Source: Diplocarpon mali (Eukaryota > Ascomycota > Leotiomycetes > Helotiales > Drepanopezizaceae). From it: DNA of 26,126 bases. Below are positions 11,701 to 21,575 of the stretch, in pieces. The notes beneath the pieces were generated by a model, which was given only the letters and a program-made list of their open reading frames with translations, was not told the origin of the DNA and ran no database searches. The stretch's first letter is position 1. The number at the start of each line of letters is the position of its first letter. The position numbers and the translations under genes were made by a program. The stretch covers positions 1 to 26,126 of the forward strand of contig JAENRP010000480.1 of the NCBI GenBank assembly GCA_024741835.1. Direction: 5' to 3'.

Positions 11701-13822
11701 AGACCTTATATAGGCCCTTTAATTTCTCTAGCCTTAGATATGCGAATCTTCTATATATTAACTAATACCTTAATAGGCTTTCGGCTTCTAATAGCTTTAA
11801 TAGCCTATTATCAGTCGATGCTTTATTATCAATAGCTGAAAAGGACTAGTAATAGTAGTTTAAGGTTTTACTGTTTTCCAATTGCGAGCCTAGCTTAAGA
11901 GTCGTTTTTAGTGAAATTGTAAGATTTACTCGCAGTCCTAGCTTAAGAGTCGTCTTTAACAAATTCGCAAATTTTACTTATAGTCCTAGCCTAGGAGTTA
12001 TTTCTGCGAATTTCACTTACGATCCTAGCTTAAGAGTTATTATTAATGAATTTGCAAAATCTACTTGCAGTCCTAGCCTAAGAGTTATTTCTATTAAATT
12101 CACTTATAATCCTAGCTTAAGAGTCATCTTTAAAGACACTTTACACTCTACTTATAGTCCTGGCTTAGAAATCATTTTTGCAAATTTTACTTGCGATCTT
12201 AGCTTAAGAGTCTATCTATTCTCCTTATCCTTACTTAATTGTATTAAAGCAGAAAGTGCACTTTCCTTAAAGGAATCCACTTATAGGTCTGGCCTAGGAG
12301 TCAATTTCTATAATATTACCTTTAAAATAATATAAAGTCTATCTTTGATTTTAGCCTTAAAAATCACTTTATAATTGTTATTTATAAACTATATAAATTG
12401 ATTATTAAAAACTCTTATCTAATTCAACTTTATATAGATCTTGCAATTAAATAAAAGATTAATACTTAAGCTAAGCATAAGGAGAACATTTTATAAAAGG
12501 AAAGAAACGCTAATGACATTTATCTTTACTATACCTATTAAGTCTATATATAACCTTCTACTACCAACTTTAATAAAGCGCCTTTTTATTTTAATAAGCG
12601 GGCCTTTAAATAGGTAGGGTTTATTAGTTATATATGCTATATAAGTAGTATTACTATATTAATTAGATTTAAAGATCTTATAAAGATCGGCTTTTAAAAT
12701 ATAGGCATCTTTATTATAATTATCGTTTGAATTATCAGAAGTGGATTTAGGTTTAGATAACCTACTATTATTATTAGAGGTATCTGCTAAAGTTTTAACT
12801 AAATAGCCTTTTCCTTTGCCTTTCCTTAGTAGTTGCAGCCTTTAATAGGATAAGGGCAGTTTGCTTTTTAACTTCTACTTTAATTGCTTCTTAATATTAA
12901 AGCTAGCAACTATATTAATCAGTTGCCTTTTAACTTTATAATTAGTAATATTATAAGTACTATTATAAAAGTAGCATCTCTGATAAGCTTAAGGGCTTGT
13001 CCTACGCTCCTTCCTCTTCTTAGGCTTATCATTACCTTATAATATAGTATTTGCCGATTTAAAGCGTCCTTTAAGATCTTACTTAATAGTTTAAAGGAGG
13101 TCGATCTTCTTATAGATTTTAAAGTTGGGTTAAATAAGAAGAGATTGTTTCGCAATAGTAAACTTAAAAGGAAGGCTATTAAATAGGAAATTAAAAAGCT
13201 AAGTTTCCTTAAAAGTTATAGCTATCTTAGGATCTGCGGCTCTTACTCTCCTCTTTACTTTACGTAGTATAGACTAAGTAGAGTCTATATTTATATTTAT
13301 ATTCTTATTATCTTTATCTTTTCTATACTAAAATGAAGTGATCTACTATAGTAGATACTAGGTATTAAGGGCAGTTGTTTAAAAGTATTTTACTTTTAAA
13401 GTATCCTATCTTATTTTTATATTATTATAAATTCGAATAAAATCTCTATCTTTATCGCTTAAACCTCTATTGATCTTAAGCTTGCATTTAGCTAAGGCCA
13501 GCTTATACTCCTTCTCCTTTTCCATATTTAAAATCTGCCTTTAAGAATCTTGGTTATTATCTACTAAGGCTCTTAGGCTAAGCTTATTTAGTATATTTGG
13601 CAAATCTTTAATAGTTATATTAGCTATTAAAGTAGAAGTAGACGAATTAGTAGAAAGAGTATAAAAGGCTATTCTTACGTATTTAATAAGTGTCTTTTAA
13701 ATCGCTATTTTAATGCCTTTGCTTTTAAAGTAAAGCTTTAAATCGTCGAACTATTGTTATTAATTCTTTCGAAAGAGTTAGAGGTCTTTAGGCTTAGTAT
13801 TTCAATTGGAATTAGAAGCTAT
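8783..13822 (-). pseudogene. gag-pol polyprotein of B1 (RIP-inactivated)
   Basis: The likely start is ATA at 13822-13820 (ATG in the ancestor: M-A-S then an N-R-N-T pattern). All domains lie in one frame. Gag comes first, then a degraded D-T-G protease site (now N-T-T near 12644-12655), then nine peptide-repeat units at 11885-12301. The rest is GAG-pre-integrase (near 11760), integrase, RT (K-W-V-F site at 10216 with Trp now TAG) and RNase H (Y-T-N-S-D near 9265, from Y-T-D-S-D). Stops occur throughout at CAA, CAG and TGG positions, but landmark spacing shows no net indel relative to B2 apart from the missing repeat unit. The terminal codon is uncertain because several stops cluster at 8770-8790. 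The open stretch on the other strand at 9902-10102 is an antisense shadow of RT. Confidence 0.85.
11885..12301 (-). repeat. In-frame tandem peptide repeat in B1, nine units
   Basis: Minus strand, between the protease and GAG-pre-integrase domains. Each unit starts with codons for T-(P/L)-(R/K)-(P/L)-G-(L/S)-Q-V, then a variable tail such as K-F-A-K-M or D-F-A-N-S-L-I-I. Unit 1 is followed by an extended 30-codon segment; the others are 13, 16, 13, 16, 13, 16 and 16 codons, then the last passes into unique sequence. First to last unit start is 399 bases, exactly 133 codons. Several CAA codons of the repeat are now TAA. All units read in the same frame as gag-pol. Confidence 0.88.
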
Positions 13823-13979
13823 TGTCGTTTCAAATAGAATTGCATTTAAAATCAAATAAATTAAATAGTTAAAGGCACTCCTCTTATCGAAAAGTTAAAA
13901 TAATTAAATAGCAGGTATTATAGAAGTATTAAATAGGGAGGAAGTCCTTTTATTAAAAAGGGTTTTTAGGCTATAATAT

Positions 13980-14106
13980 AAGGAATTATACCTCTTATAA
14001 AATATAGTAAAGCAAGGAATCATACCTTTTGTAGTACTAAAGGGGTTATAAAGTAAGGAATTATACCTCTTGCAATATAGGTTAGCTGAATAAGGAATCA
14101 TACCTC
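13980..14106 (-). repeat. Four leader repeats GGTATRATTCC in B1
   Basis: The 11-mer occurs at minus-strand positions covering 14094-14104, 14057-14067, 14016-14026 and 13982-13992, spaced 34 to 41 bases apart, between PBS and gag. Two copies keep TATG and two have TATA. B2 has the same four at 19101-19222. Confidence 0.8.
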
Positions 14107-14216
14107 CTATTCGCCGATTGCTTGCCTTTTACTATAAGTCTTATTTAACTTCCTATTAATAGTTATAGCATAAGTGCTTTCTAAGGGAAGTTAATAATCT
14201 ATTATCGGTCTATTTA

Positions 14217-14228
14217 GGGCTTATAACC
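14217..14228 (-). promoter_or_regulatory. Primer binding site of B1, initiator tRNA-Met half (mutated)
   Basis: Minus strand reads GGTTATAAGCCC directly after the LTR. Undoing one G-to-A change gives GGTTATGAGCCC, complementary to the anticodon stem-loop of initiator tRNA-Met, the same site as in family A. Confidence 0.8.
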
Positions 14229-14423
14229 TATTAAGCTTAAGTGAGTCGGCGCAGTAGGTATAGGAAACTTCTAAAGGTCGATAGTCGATATATTAATAAG
14301 AGTTTAGGAAGGAAGGTTACCCCTTTCTTACCTATAGCTATATACGTATTAATATCCTACTGACTAAGCAGTAGGGTCACATGATAATACATCGGAGTAA
14401 TGGCTGTATCACCTATCTTAATA
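14229..14423 (-). repeat. 5' LTR of B1
   Basis: 195 bp, same orientation as 8285-8479. It keeps more CA/TG than its partner (for example GTCACATGATAATACATCGG near 14375-14395), so the two LTRs were mutated to different degrees. The minus strand presumably carried the element promoter; I cannot pinpoint a TATA box. Confidence 0.92.
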
Positions 14424-14428
14424 ATAAA
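14424..14428. repeat. Target site duplication ATAAA, right copy, of B1
   Basis: Matches 8280-8284. Confidence 0.9.
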
Positions 14429-14960
14429 GAATATTTCTTTATAATATCTAATAAAATTTAAGCGTAATAATCAGTTTCTCCAAGAGGGTCCTACTAAGGG
14501 TAATATATATTAAAGTCTTTTAAAAATATTAAATCCTTAGAAAATAATATTAGTAAATAGTCTCTTTCTAAGAATTTAATATTATTCGGCATTTTAAAGT
14601 AACTTGCATTATAGACATTAATTAATTAAATATAAAAAATGTCTATAATAATACAATTAAGATCAATTGGTAAGCTTAGCACTAGTATAGCATATATTTT
14701 ATTTAAAATATAAAATAACGTTCTAGGCCTAAAGGAATTTTAATTTAAAAGGATTTATTTAAAACTAGAGTATATAATAGATCTATATAATAAATCGTTC
14801 TCTTATATAATCCAAGGTTCTTAAATCGCAATTAAATCAATAGATAACTCTACGGCCATTTATAAAACGTGCTCTATAGTAGGCAAGCTTCTATTTATAT
14901 TAATTTATAGGCATTTATTCCCAATTATCATTAATAGTAAATAGAGCGCCAAATCAATAT
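14424..14960 (-). pseudogene. LINE ORF2 N-terminus, AP endonuclease domain, broken
   Basis: On the minus strand the frame reads D-L-I-A-I-(stop)-E-P-W near 14811-14830, where the stop replaces Gln of the I-Q-E-P-W catalytic motif. It continues with F-L-K-D-F-N-I-Y-Y-P near 14485-14520, from the G-D-F-N-x-H-H-P motif with Gly-to-Lys and His-to-Tyr of RIP type. These are hallmarks of the AP-endonuclease that nicks target DNA in Tad1/I-type LINEs. The domain continues at 8284 and below, after removal of B1. Confidence 0.82.
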
Positions 14961-16654
14961 ATAGTAGTAGTACTACTAGTAGTACGTTTTTCTATAGATT
15001 TGTTTTTAATTGCAATAAAAACTTCATATAGCTTAGAATCAGCCGAATGTATAGTTTCTTTGCAATTAGCGCATTTAATACTAGTATGCTTATACTTAAT
15101 ATTTACCTTATAAGTACTATAAGTATAAGCTTATCTTATATAGTTACCTCTATATAAGGAGCATTTTGGTTCTCTTTTATAAAGAACCTTTAAATAGCCA
15201 AATCTAGTATAGGTTTTATACTAGTATATACTACTAGTATCTATATATTTAACGACTTTTACTAAAGCGCTACTGATATATAGTCTTTTACTTATAGCTT
15301 GCTTAGCTTAATTTTCATTTAGGAAAGAGATAATAATTATACTACTCTTATATAAATTAAAGTTACGTCTCTCTTTTAAAGTAGCCTAATAGGATTTTCC
15401 TATTAAGGTAAAACCCTTATTAAAGATTTTAATCTCTTTTAAGACTAGCTCTAAGTCTAAGCTACGCTCTATATTAAAATCTATAAACGGAATACTATAA
15501 ATAGCTACTTTATACTATAGCTCTCCCTTTTTAAGGCTAGTTAATTAAGAAAGCATTCCTTTAATAATAGCCTTATTTAAAATTAAAAAATCAATACTAA
15601 ACGCAAAAGTAGTAGTTAAAACAATATTTCTATATAAAGATAAGGATATAGTAGCGATTATTAAATCATTAAAACTATTCTTTTTAAAAGTAGTATTAAT
15701 TCAATTATATAAAGCAATTAATAAAAAAGAAGTAGTCGAAGCTAAAGGGGATTATAAAAGGGTATATCTCTTAGAAAGGACTGGCTTACCATTTCCCTTT
15801 GGCTTATTAGGCCTCGAATTCGCAGTAGGGTTCTTAGGGCTACCTGCAGCCCTAGCCCTATTCCTATTAGCGCTACTTATACTAGTACTACTAATAGTGG
15901 CGCTAGTACTATAATTTGCAATAATAGCTATAGTAGCTACTACTATTGACTTAATTGCTTAAGTATACGTTTTTAGCATTTGCTCGATTTTCTATATTAC
16001 TCTCTTTAAATTAGCTATTTGCATAGCTAGAATTATAGAAGTATTTTTAATATAGTTATACTCTATATACTCTTTAAAAACCTTAAGTAAATTAAGTAGT
16101 TTCGTCTGTTTTTCCTAAGAATTAGTTGCTAAGTATGCTTTAATAAGGAGGTCTCTTGCTTAAAGTATAAGCTTAGTTGATTTATTAGTACTAATACTAC
16201 TAGCGTCGTTTTAAAAGGAGAAGTCGATTTTAAAGGTTTTATTAGCTCTTTAATCAATTAGGGATAGTAGTCCCCTTTTAGTATTATTAATAATTTGCCT
16301 TGAATTAGCCAAAGGAGCCGTATTCTACATTTAGCTAATATTGGTTTAAATAAGGGTAAGATTAAGGGGATTAATACTCAAATCTCTACCTTTTACAATA
16401 GGGTTACTCTTAAGGGTTAATTCGACTTTAGAAATCGAATCAGAGCCTTTAATATAGCTAAGTGGCTCTTCCTCCTTTATAAGGGAGTCGGAGTTATAAT
16501 AAGAGATGCCCGCAGGGTCGCTTAAAGGCTCTATACCACCCACTTTGCTACTATAGTAGTAGTAAGCTACTGCAGCTTATAAGGGCAAAAGGGCAAGGTG
16601 TTTAGGGTATTCTGCAAAGAATGGAAGGTAGTAGGCGTCGTTTGCTAAGGGGTG
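14961..16654 (-). pseudogene. LINE 5' end and ORF1, inner copy of a tandem duplication
   Basis: 1694 bp matching 16660-18353 along its whole length. On the minus strand it starts CACCCCTTAGC at 16654, has a leader, then ORF1 with an open stretch at 16346-16543 (I-E-P-L-S-D-P-A-G) and a C-terminal CCHC region near 15040-15170. The CCHC region reads K-C-A-N-C-K-E-T, with the second half mutated. There is no clear ATG. Only this copy continues directly into ORF2. Stops interrupt the frame in many places. Confidence 0.78.
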
Positions 16655-16659
16655 GATTT
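16655..16659. other. Five-base joint between the two LINE 5' copies
   Basis: GATTT belongs to neither 1694-bp unit and joins the 5' end of the inner copy to the 3' edge of the outer copy. The flank outside the outer copy (18354-18359) reads AAAAAT. Confidence 0.6.
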
Positions 16660-18353
16660 ATAGTAGTAGTACTACTAGTAGTACGTTTTTCTATGGATTT
16701 GTTTTTAATTACAATAAAAACTTCACATAGCTTAGAATCAGCCGAATGTGTAGTTTCTTTGCAATTAGCGCATTTAATACTAGTATACTTGCACTTAGTA
16801 TTTACCTTACAAGTATTATAGGTATAAGCCTGTCTTATATAGTTGCCTTTATATAGGGAGCATTTTGGTTCTCTTTTATAGAGAACCTTTAAATAGCCAA
16901 ATCTAGTATAGGTCTTATACTAGTACATACTATTAGTATCTATATATTTAATGACTTTTACTAAAGCGTTATTAATATATAGTCTTTTGCTTATAGCTTG
17001 CTTAGCCTGATTTTCATCTAGGAAAGAGATAATAATTGTACTACTCTTATATAAACCAGAGTTACGTTTCTCTCTTAGAGTAGCCTAGTAGGATTTTCCT
17101 ACTAAGGTAAAACCCTTATTAAAGGTTTTAATCTCTTTTAAGACTAGCTCTAAGTCTAGGCTATACTCTATATTGAAATCTGCAAATAGAATACTATAAA
17201 TAGCTACTTTATACTACAGCTCTCCCTTTTTAAGGCTAATTAGTTAAGGAAGCACTCCTTTAATAATAGCCTTATTTGAAATTAAAAAATCAATACTAAA
17301 CGCAAGAGTAGTAGTTAAAATAATATTTCTATATAAAGATAAGGATGCTATAGCGATTACTAAATTACTAAAACCGTTCTTTTTAAAAGCAGTATTAATT
17401 CAATTATATAAAGCAATTGATGAAAAAGAAGTAGTTAAAGCTAGAGGGGACTATAAGAGGGTGCATCTCTTAAAAAGGACTGGCTTACTATTTCCCTTTA
17501 GCTTATTAGGCCCCGAATTCGCAGTAGGGTTCCTAGGGCTACTTGCAGCCCTAGCCCTATTCCTATTAATGCCACTTATACTAGTACTACTAATAGTAGC
17601 GCTAGTACTATGATTTATAGTAGTAGCTATAATAGCTACTGCTACTGACTTGATTACTTAAGCATACGTTTTTAGCATTTGCTCGATTTTCCGTATTGCT
17701 CTTTCTAAATTAACTACCTGCGTAGCTAGAATTATAGAAGTATTTTTAATATAGTTATGCTTTATATACTCTTTAAAAACCTTAAGTAAATTAAGTAGTT
17801 TCGTCTATTTTTCCTAAGAATTAGTCGCTAAGTATACTTTAATAAGGAGGTCTCTTGCTTAAAGTATAAGCTTAATTAATTCGTTAGTACTAATACTACT
17901 AGCGTCGTTTTAAAAGGAGAAGTCGATTCTAAGGGTTTTATTAGCTCTCTAATCGATTAGGAATAGTAGTCCCCTTTTGGTATTATTAACAATTTGGCTT
18001 AAATTAGCCAAAGGAGCCGCATTCTGCATTCAGCTAGCATTAGTTTAAATAGGGGTAAGATTAAGGGGGTTAATACTCGAATCTCTACCTCTTATAATAG
18101 GGTTACCCCTAAGGGTTAATTCGACTTTAGAAATCGAATCAAAGCCTCTAATAGGGCTAAGTATCTCTCTCTCCTCTATAGGGGAGTCAGAGTCGTAGTA
18201 GGGGACGCCCGCAGGGTCGCTTAAGGGCTCTATACTACCTACTTTGCTATTATAGTAGTAATAAGCCACTGCAGCTTATAAGGGCAAAAGGGCAAGGTGT
18301 TTAGGGTATTCTGCAAAGAATGGAAGGTAGTAGGCGTCGTTTGCTAAGGGGTG
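16660..18353 (-). pseudogene. LINE 5' end and ORF1, outer copy of the tandem duplication
   Basis: 1694 bp, same length as the inner copy and a little less degraded. Minus strand: CACCCC start at 18353, leader of about 85 nt, and an open N-terminal stretch at 18045-18269 (Y-Y-Y-Y-N-S-K-V then S-I-E-P-L-S-D-P-A-G), whose first codon is GTG, so the true start is unclear. Near 16725-16772 it keeps a zinc knuckle C-A-N-C-K-E-T-T-H-S-A-D-S-K-L-C (C-x2-C-x4-H-x6-C), preceded near 16810-16865 by a second with one Cys and one His turned to Tyr (C-S-L-Y-R-G-N-Y). ORF1 proteins of Tad1/I-type LINEs bind element RNA with such knuckles. This copy ends at a 16-bp palindrome and does not continue into ORF2. 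Confidence 0.8.
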
Positions 18354-18781
18354 AAAAATCCAGAAAAGAGGTTGCTTATATGACTCTCTTATACTTCGTC
18401 GAGCTATAGTATAGAATATTGCCTTTTAAAGTAAACTGCGATTCTCCTTCTTCTTTAATAGCTAGTACGATAATATAGCCGATCTGCAAGCTTAAATCCT
18501 TATTATTAGCAAAAGATCTATCGATGAATGCAAATAGCTTAGCGTTTTATAAATTAATAGCAAGGTAGGTCAGGCCTTTTTCAGGATTATTTCAAATCTA
18601 TTTAAGTCGCTTATTTAAATTCTCTGCATCTTAAACTATCGGATCCTAGTATTAGGCTATAGCTAATAAATCGAAGGAAGCTTTTAGCTAGCAAATCATA
18701 GCTAAATAAGCTCCCTTTGCTTTCTACTCTAGGTATTATTGCTTATAGCCCTCTTAAGAAGTGTCGACTAATTCCAGCCTT
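18354..18781 (-). pseudogene. Copia family C, pol C-terminal fragment with RNase H
   Basis: Minus strand, continuing from 25170-25442 once B2 is removed. The text reads G-A-Y-L-A-M-I-C, then D-A-E-N-L-N-K-R-L-K, then R-S-F-A-N-N-K-D-L-S-L-Q-I-G-Y near 18465-18530, and ends S-S-T-K-Y-K-R-V near 18375-18400. The S-F-A-N-N-K-D-L-S-S-Q-I-G-Y pattern is the RNase H domain of a group of fungal copia elements that differs from families A and B. It is cut at 18354 by the LINE 5' end, so the LINE inserted into it. Stops interrupt the frame at likely CAA, CAG and TGG sites. Confidence 0.8.
18777..18781. repeat. Target site duplication GCCTT, left copy, of B2
   Basis: The same five bases follow the element at 25170-25174. 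Confidence 0.92.
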
Positions 18782-18976
18782 TGTTAAGATAGGTAATACA
18801 GCCATCACTCCAATGTATTATTATATGACCCTACTGCTTAGTTAGTAGGATATTAATATGTATATAGCTGTAAGGAAGAAAGGGGTAACCTTCCTTCTTT
18901 AACTCTTACTAATATATCGACTATCGACCTTTAGAAGTTTTCCTTACCTACTGCGCCGACTTACTTAAGCTTAATA
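18782..18976 (+). repeat. 5' LTR of B2
   Basis: 195 bp, begins TGTTAAGATAGG and ends AATA (AACA before a RIP-type change). Start and end are fixed by the duplication on the left and the PBS on the right. Confidence 0.94.
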
Positions 18977-18988
18977 GGTTATAAGCCC
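18977..18988 (+). promoter_or_regulatory. Primer binding site of B2, initiator tRNA-Met half (mutated)
   Basis: GGTTATAAGCCC directly after the LTR; one G-to-A change from a perfect complement of the initiator tRNA-Met anticodon stem-loop. The leader runs on to about 19380. Confidence 0.8.
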
Positions 18989-19100
18989 TAACTAGACCGA
19001 TAATAGATTATTAACTTCCCTTGGAAAGCACTTGCGCTGCAACTGTTAATAGGAAGTTGAATAAGACTTATAGTAAGAGGCGAGCAATCGGCGAATAGGA

Positions 19101-19222
19101 GGTATAATTCCCTATTTAGCCAACCTATATTGCAAAAGGTATAATTCCTTGCTTTATAACCCTTTGGTACTGCAAGAGGTATAATTCCTTACTTTACTAT
19201 ATTTCATAGGAGGTATAATTCC
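19101..19222 (+). repeat. Four leader repeats GGTATAATTCC in B2
   Basis: The 11-mer, usually preceded by RRA and a purine, starts at 19101, 19138, 19178 and 19212 (spacing 37, 40, 34). All four here read TATA; half of the B1 copies read TATG. They lie in the untranslated leader, so packaging signal, translation control or simple repeat expansion are all possible. Confidence 0.82.
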
Positions 19223-20672
19223 CTGCGTTATAGCCTAAAAACCCTTTTCGATAAGAGGACTTCCTCCCTATTTAATACTTCTATAACACCCGCTATTTAA
19301 TCATTTCGACTTTTCGATAAGAGGAGTGCCCTTAACTATTTAATTTATTTGATTTTAATATAATTCTATTTAAAACGGCAATAGCTTCTGATTCCAATCG
19401 AAACACTAGACCTAAAGACCTTTAACTCTCTTAAAAGAACTAGCAATAATAGTTCGACGATTTAGAGCTTTACTTTAAGAGCAAAGGCATTAAAATAGCG
19501 ATTCAAAAGATACTTATTAAATACGCAAGAATAGCCTCTTATACTCCTTCTACTAATTCGTCTATATCTACTTTAATAGCTAATACAACTGCTAAGGATT
19601 TGCCAAATATATTAAATAAGCTTAGCTTAAGAGTCTTAGTAGATAATAACTAAGAATCCTAAAGGCAGATTTTAAATATAGAAAAGGAGAAGGAGTATAG
19701 GCTAGCCTTAATTAAATGCAAGCTTAAGATTAATAAAGGTTTAAGCGATAAAGACTAAGATTTTATTTGAATTTATAATAATGCAAAGATAAAATAGGAT
19801 ACTTTAAAGGTAAAATACTCTTAAACAACTGCCCTTAATACTTAGTATCTACTATAGAAGATCACTTTATTTTAATATAGAAAAGATAAAGATAGTAAGG
19901 ATATAGATATAAATATAAACTCTGCTTAGTCTATACTATATAAAGTAAGGAGGAGAGTAAGAGCTATAGATCTTAAGATAGCTATGACTTTTAAGGAAAC
20001 TTAGCTTTTTAATTTCCTATTTAATAGCCTTCCTCTTAAGTTTGCTATTATAAAATAATCTCTTCTTATCTAACCTAACCTTAAGATCTATAAAAAGATC
20101 GACCTCCTTTAAACTATTAAGTAAGACCTTAAAGGACGCTTTAAATCGGCAAATGCCGCGTTATAAGGCAACGATAAGCCTAAGAAGAAGAAGGAGTATA
20201 GGATAAGCCCTTAAGCTTATTAAAGATGCTACTTCTATAATAGTACTTATAATATTACTAATTGTAAAGTTAGAAGGCAACTGATTAATATAGTTGCTAG
20301 CTTTAATATTAAAAAGCAATCGAAGCAAAAGTTAAGAAGTAAACTGCCCTTATCTTATTAAAGGCCGCAATTACTAAGGAAAGGCAAAGGAAAAGGCTAT
20401 TTAGCTAAAACTTTAGCAAATACTCCTAATAATAATAGTAGGTTATTTAAACCTAAATCCACTTTTAATAATTTAAATAATAATTATAATAAAGATACTT
20501 ATATCTTAAAAGCCAACCTTTATAAGATCTTTAAATCTAATTAATATAATAATACTAGTTATATAGTATATATAACTAATAAACCCTACCTATTTAAAGG
20601 CCCGCTTAATAAAATAAAAAGGCGCTCTATTAAAATTAGTTGTAGAAGTTTATATATAGACTTAATAGGTAT

Positions 20673-20677
20673 AGTAG
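20673..20677. repeat. Target site duplication AGTAG, left copy, of the solo LTR
   Basis: Matches 20876-20880. B1 has uninterrupted sequence across the corresponding site. Confidence 0.93.
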
Positions 20678-20875
20678 TGTCGTGCAGAATGGGCGGAGTC
20701 TCCACTTATTCTGGAGACCCTCCACGTGACTCCTGCTGAGTCATAGACTCTCCCTTTTCTTTCCGAAGTCTCCTTACCATACATACACTAGATAATAATA
20801 CAATCAATCATCTTCATCCATATCAGCGAGCCTCCTGAGCGACCCAATGAAGGCCCTCCAGCCGACCGCACCACA
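20678..20875. mobile_element. Solo LTR of copia family A, not RIP-mutated
   Basis: 198 bp, TG...CA, identical to the LTR at 25443-25640 except T at 20796 against C at 25561. No internal sequence, so it is a remnant left by LTR-LTR recombination of a full insertion. Its text (same strand as the right-hand LTR) has normal CA/TG content while the flanking B2 sequence is heavily mutated, so it landed after the main RIP episode or was too short to be recognised. It sits between protease and the rest of pol of B2. Confidence 0.95.
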
Positions 20876-20880
20876 AGTAG
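20876..20880. repeat. Target site duplication AGTAG, right copy, of the solo LTR
   Basis: Matches 20673-20677. Confidence 0.93.
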
Positions 20881-21104
20881 AAATAAATATCGCTAGCATT
20901 TCTTTCCTTTTATAAAATGTTCTCTTTATACTTAGCTTAAGTATTAATCTTTTATCTAGCTATAAGATTTATATAAAGTTGAATTATATAAGAGTTTTTA
21001 ATAATCAATTTATATAATTTATAAATAATAATTATAAAATGATCTTTAAAGCTAAAATTAAAGATAGACTTTATATTATTTTAAAGGTAATATTATAGAA
21101 ATTG

Positions 21105-21575
21105 ACTCTTAGGCCAGACTTATAAGTAGATTCCTTTAAAGAAAGTGCACTCTTTACCTTAATATAATTAAGCGAGGATAAGGAGAATAGATAGACTCTT
21201 AAGCTAGGATTATAAGTGAAATTTGCGAAAATAACTCTTAAGCTAGGACTATAAGTAAAATGCAATATATCTTTAAAGATGACTCTTAAGCTAAGATTAT
21301 AAGTGAATTTAGTAGAAATAACTCTTAGATTAAGACTATAAGTAGATTCTATAGATTTGCTAATAATAACTCTTAAGCTAGGATCGCAAGTGAAATTCGT
21401 AAAAATAACTCCTAAGCTAAGACTGCAAGTAAACTTTGCAAATTCGTTAAAAACGACTCTTAAGCTAGGATTGCAAGTAGATCTTACTATTTTTAGGAAA
21501 TCGACTCTTAAGCTAAGACCGCGAGTAGATCTTGCGGTTTCACTTAAAATGACTCTTAAGCTAAGCTTATAATTG
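21105..21575 (+). repeat. In-frame tandem peptide repeat in B2, ten units
   Basis: Unit starts share ACTCTTAAGCTAGGANTG then CAAGT at the DNA level, read as T-L-K-L-G-L-Q-V in the gag-pol frame (T-P-R-P-G-L-Q-V before mutation, inferred from codons that escaped). After a 30-codon first segment, unit lengths are 13, 16, 13, 16, 13, 16, 16, 16 codons, then the last unit passes into unique sequence. First to last start is 447 bases, exactly 149 codons. An apparent 171-residue open stretch on the opposite strand (21071-21586) and a 71-residue one at 21357-21572 are by-products of this repeat. Confidence 0.9.

Larger units (their letters stand above)
8285..14423 (-). mobile_element. Complete RIP-mutated Ty1/copia element, family B, copy B1
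   Basis: 6139 bp with two 195-bp LTRs (8285-8479 and 14229-14423), PBS, leader with short repeats, one gag-pol frame and a matched ATAAA duplication. It is the inverted counterpart of B2 at 18782-25169. Distances between landmarks agree exactly in codons: from the first peptide-repeat unit to the RT K-W-V-F site is 695 codons here and 711 in B2, and to RNase H Y-T-D-S-D 1012 versus 1028, so the only net difference is one 16-codon repeat unit. It interrupts the endonuclease of the LINE. Many stops and mutated catalytic residues make it inactive. Confidence 0.93.

Noticed and set aside
12919..13155. 78-residue open frame, minus strand
   Set aside because: It is a stretch of the broken B1 gag region read in or near the gag frame between stops, not a separate gene.
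13904..14101. 65-residue open frame, minus strand, with repeated Y-N-S-L
   Set aside because: It only covers the untranslated leader repeats of B1.
16621..16821. 66-residue open frame, plus strand
   Set aside because: Antisense to the LINE ORF1 zinc-knuckle region and spanning the duplication joint.
18045..18269. Taking 18269 as the true LINE ORF1 start
   Set aside because: The codon there is GTG, not ATG, and the sequence is mutated; a fungal start cannot be fixed from this copy.
21105..21575. CRISPR-like array (short direct repeats with spacers)
   Set aside because: Spacing is 39 or 48 bases and keeps a protein frame, spacers are related to one another, and the array lies inside a fungal retrotransposon frame.
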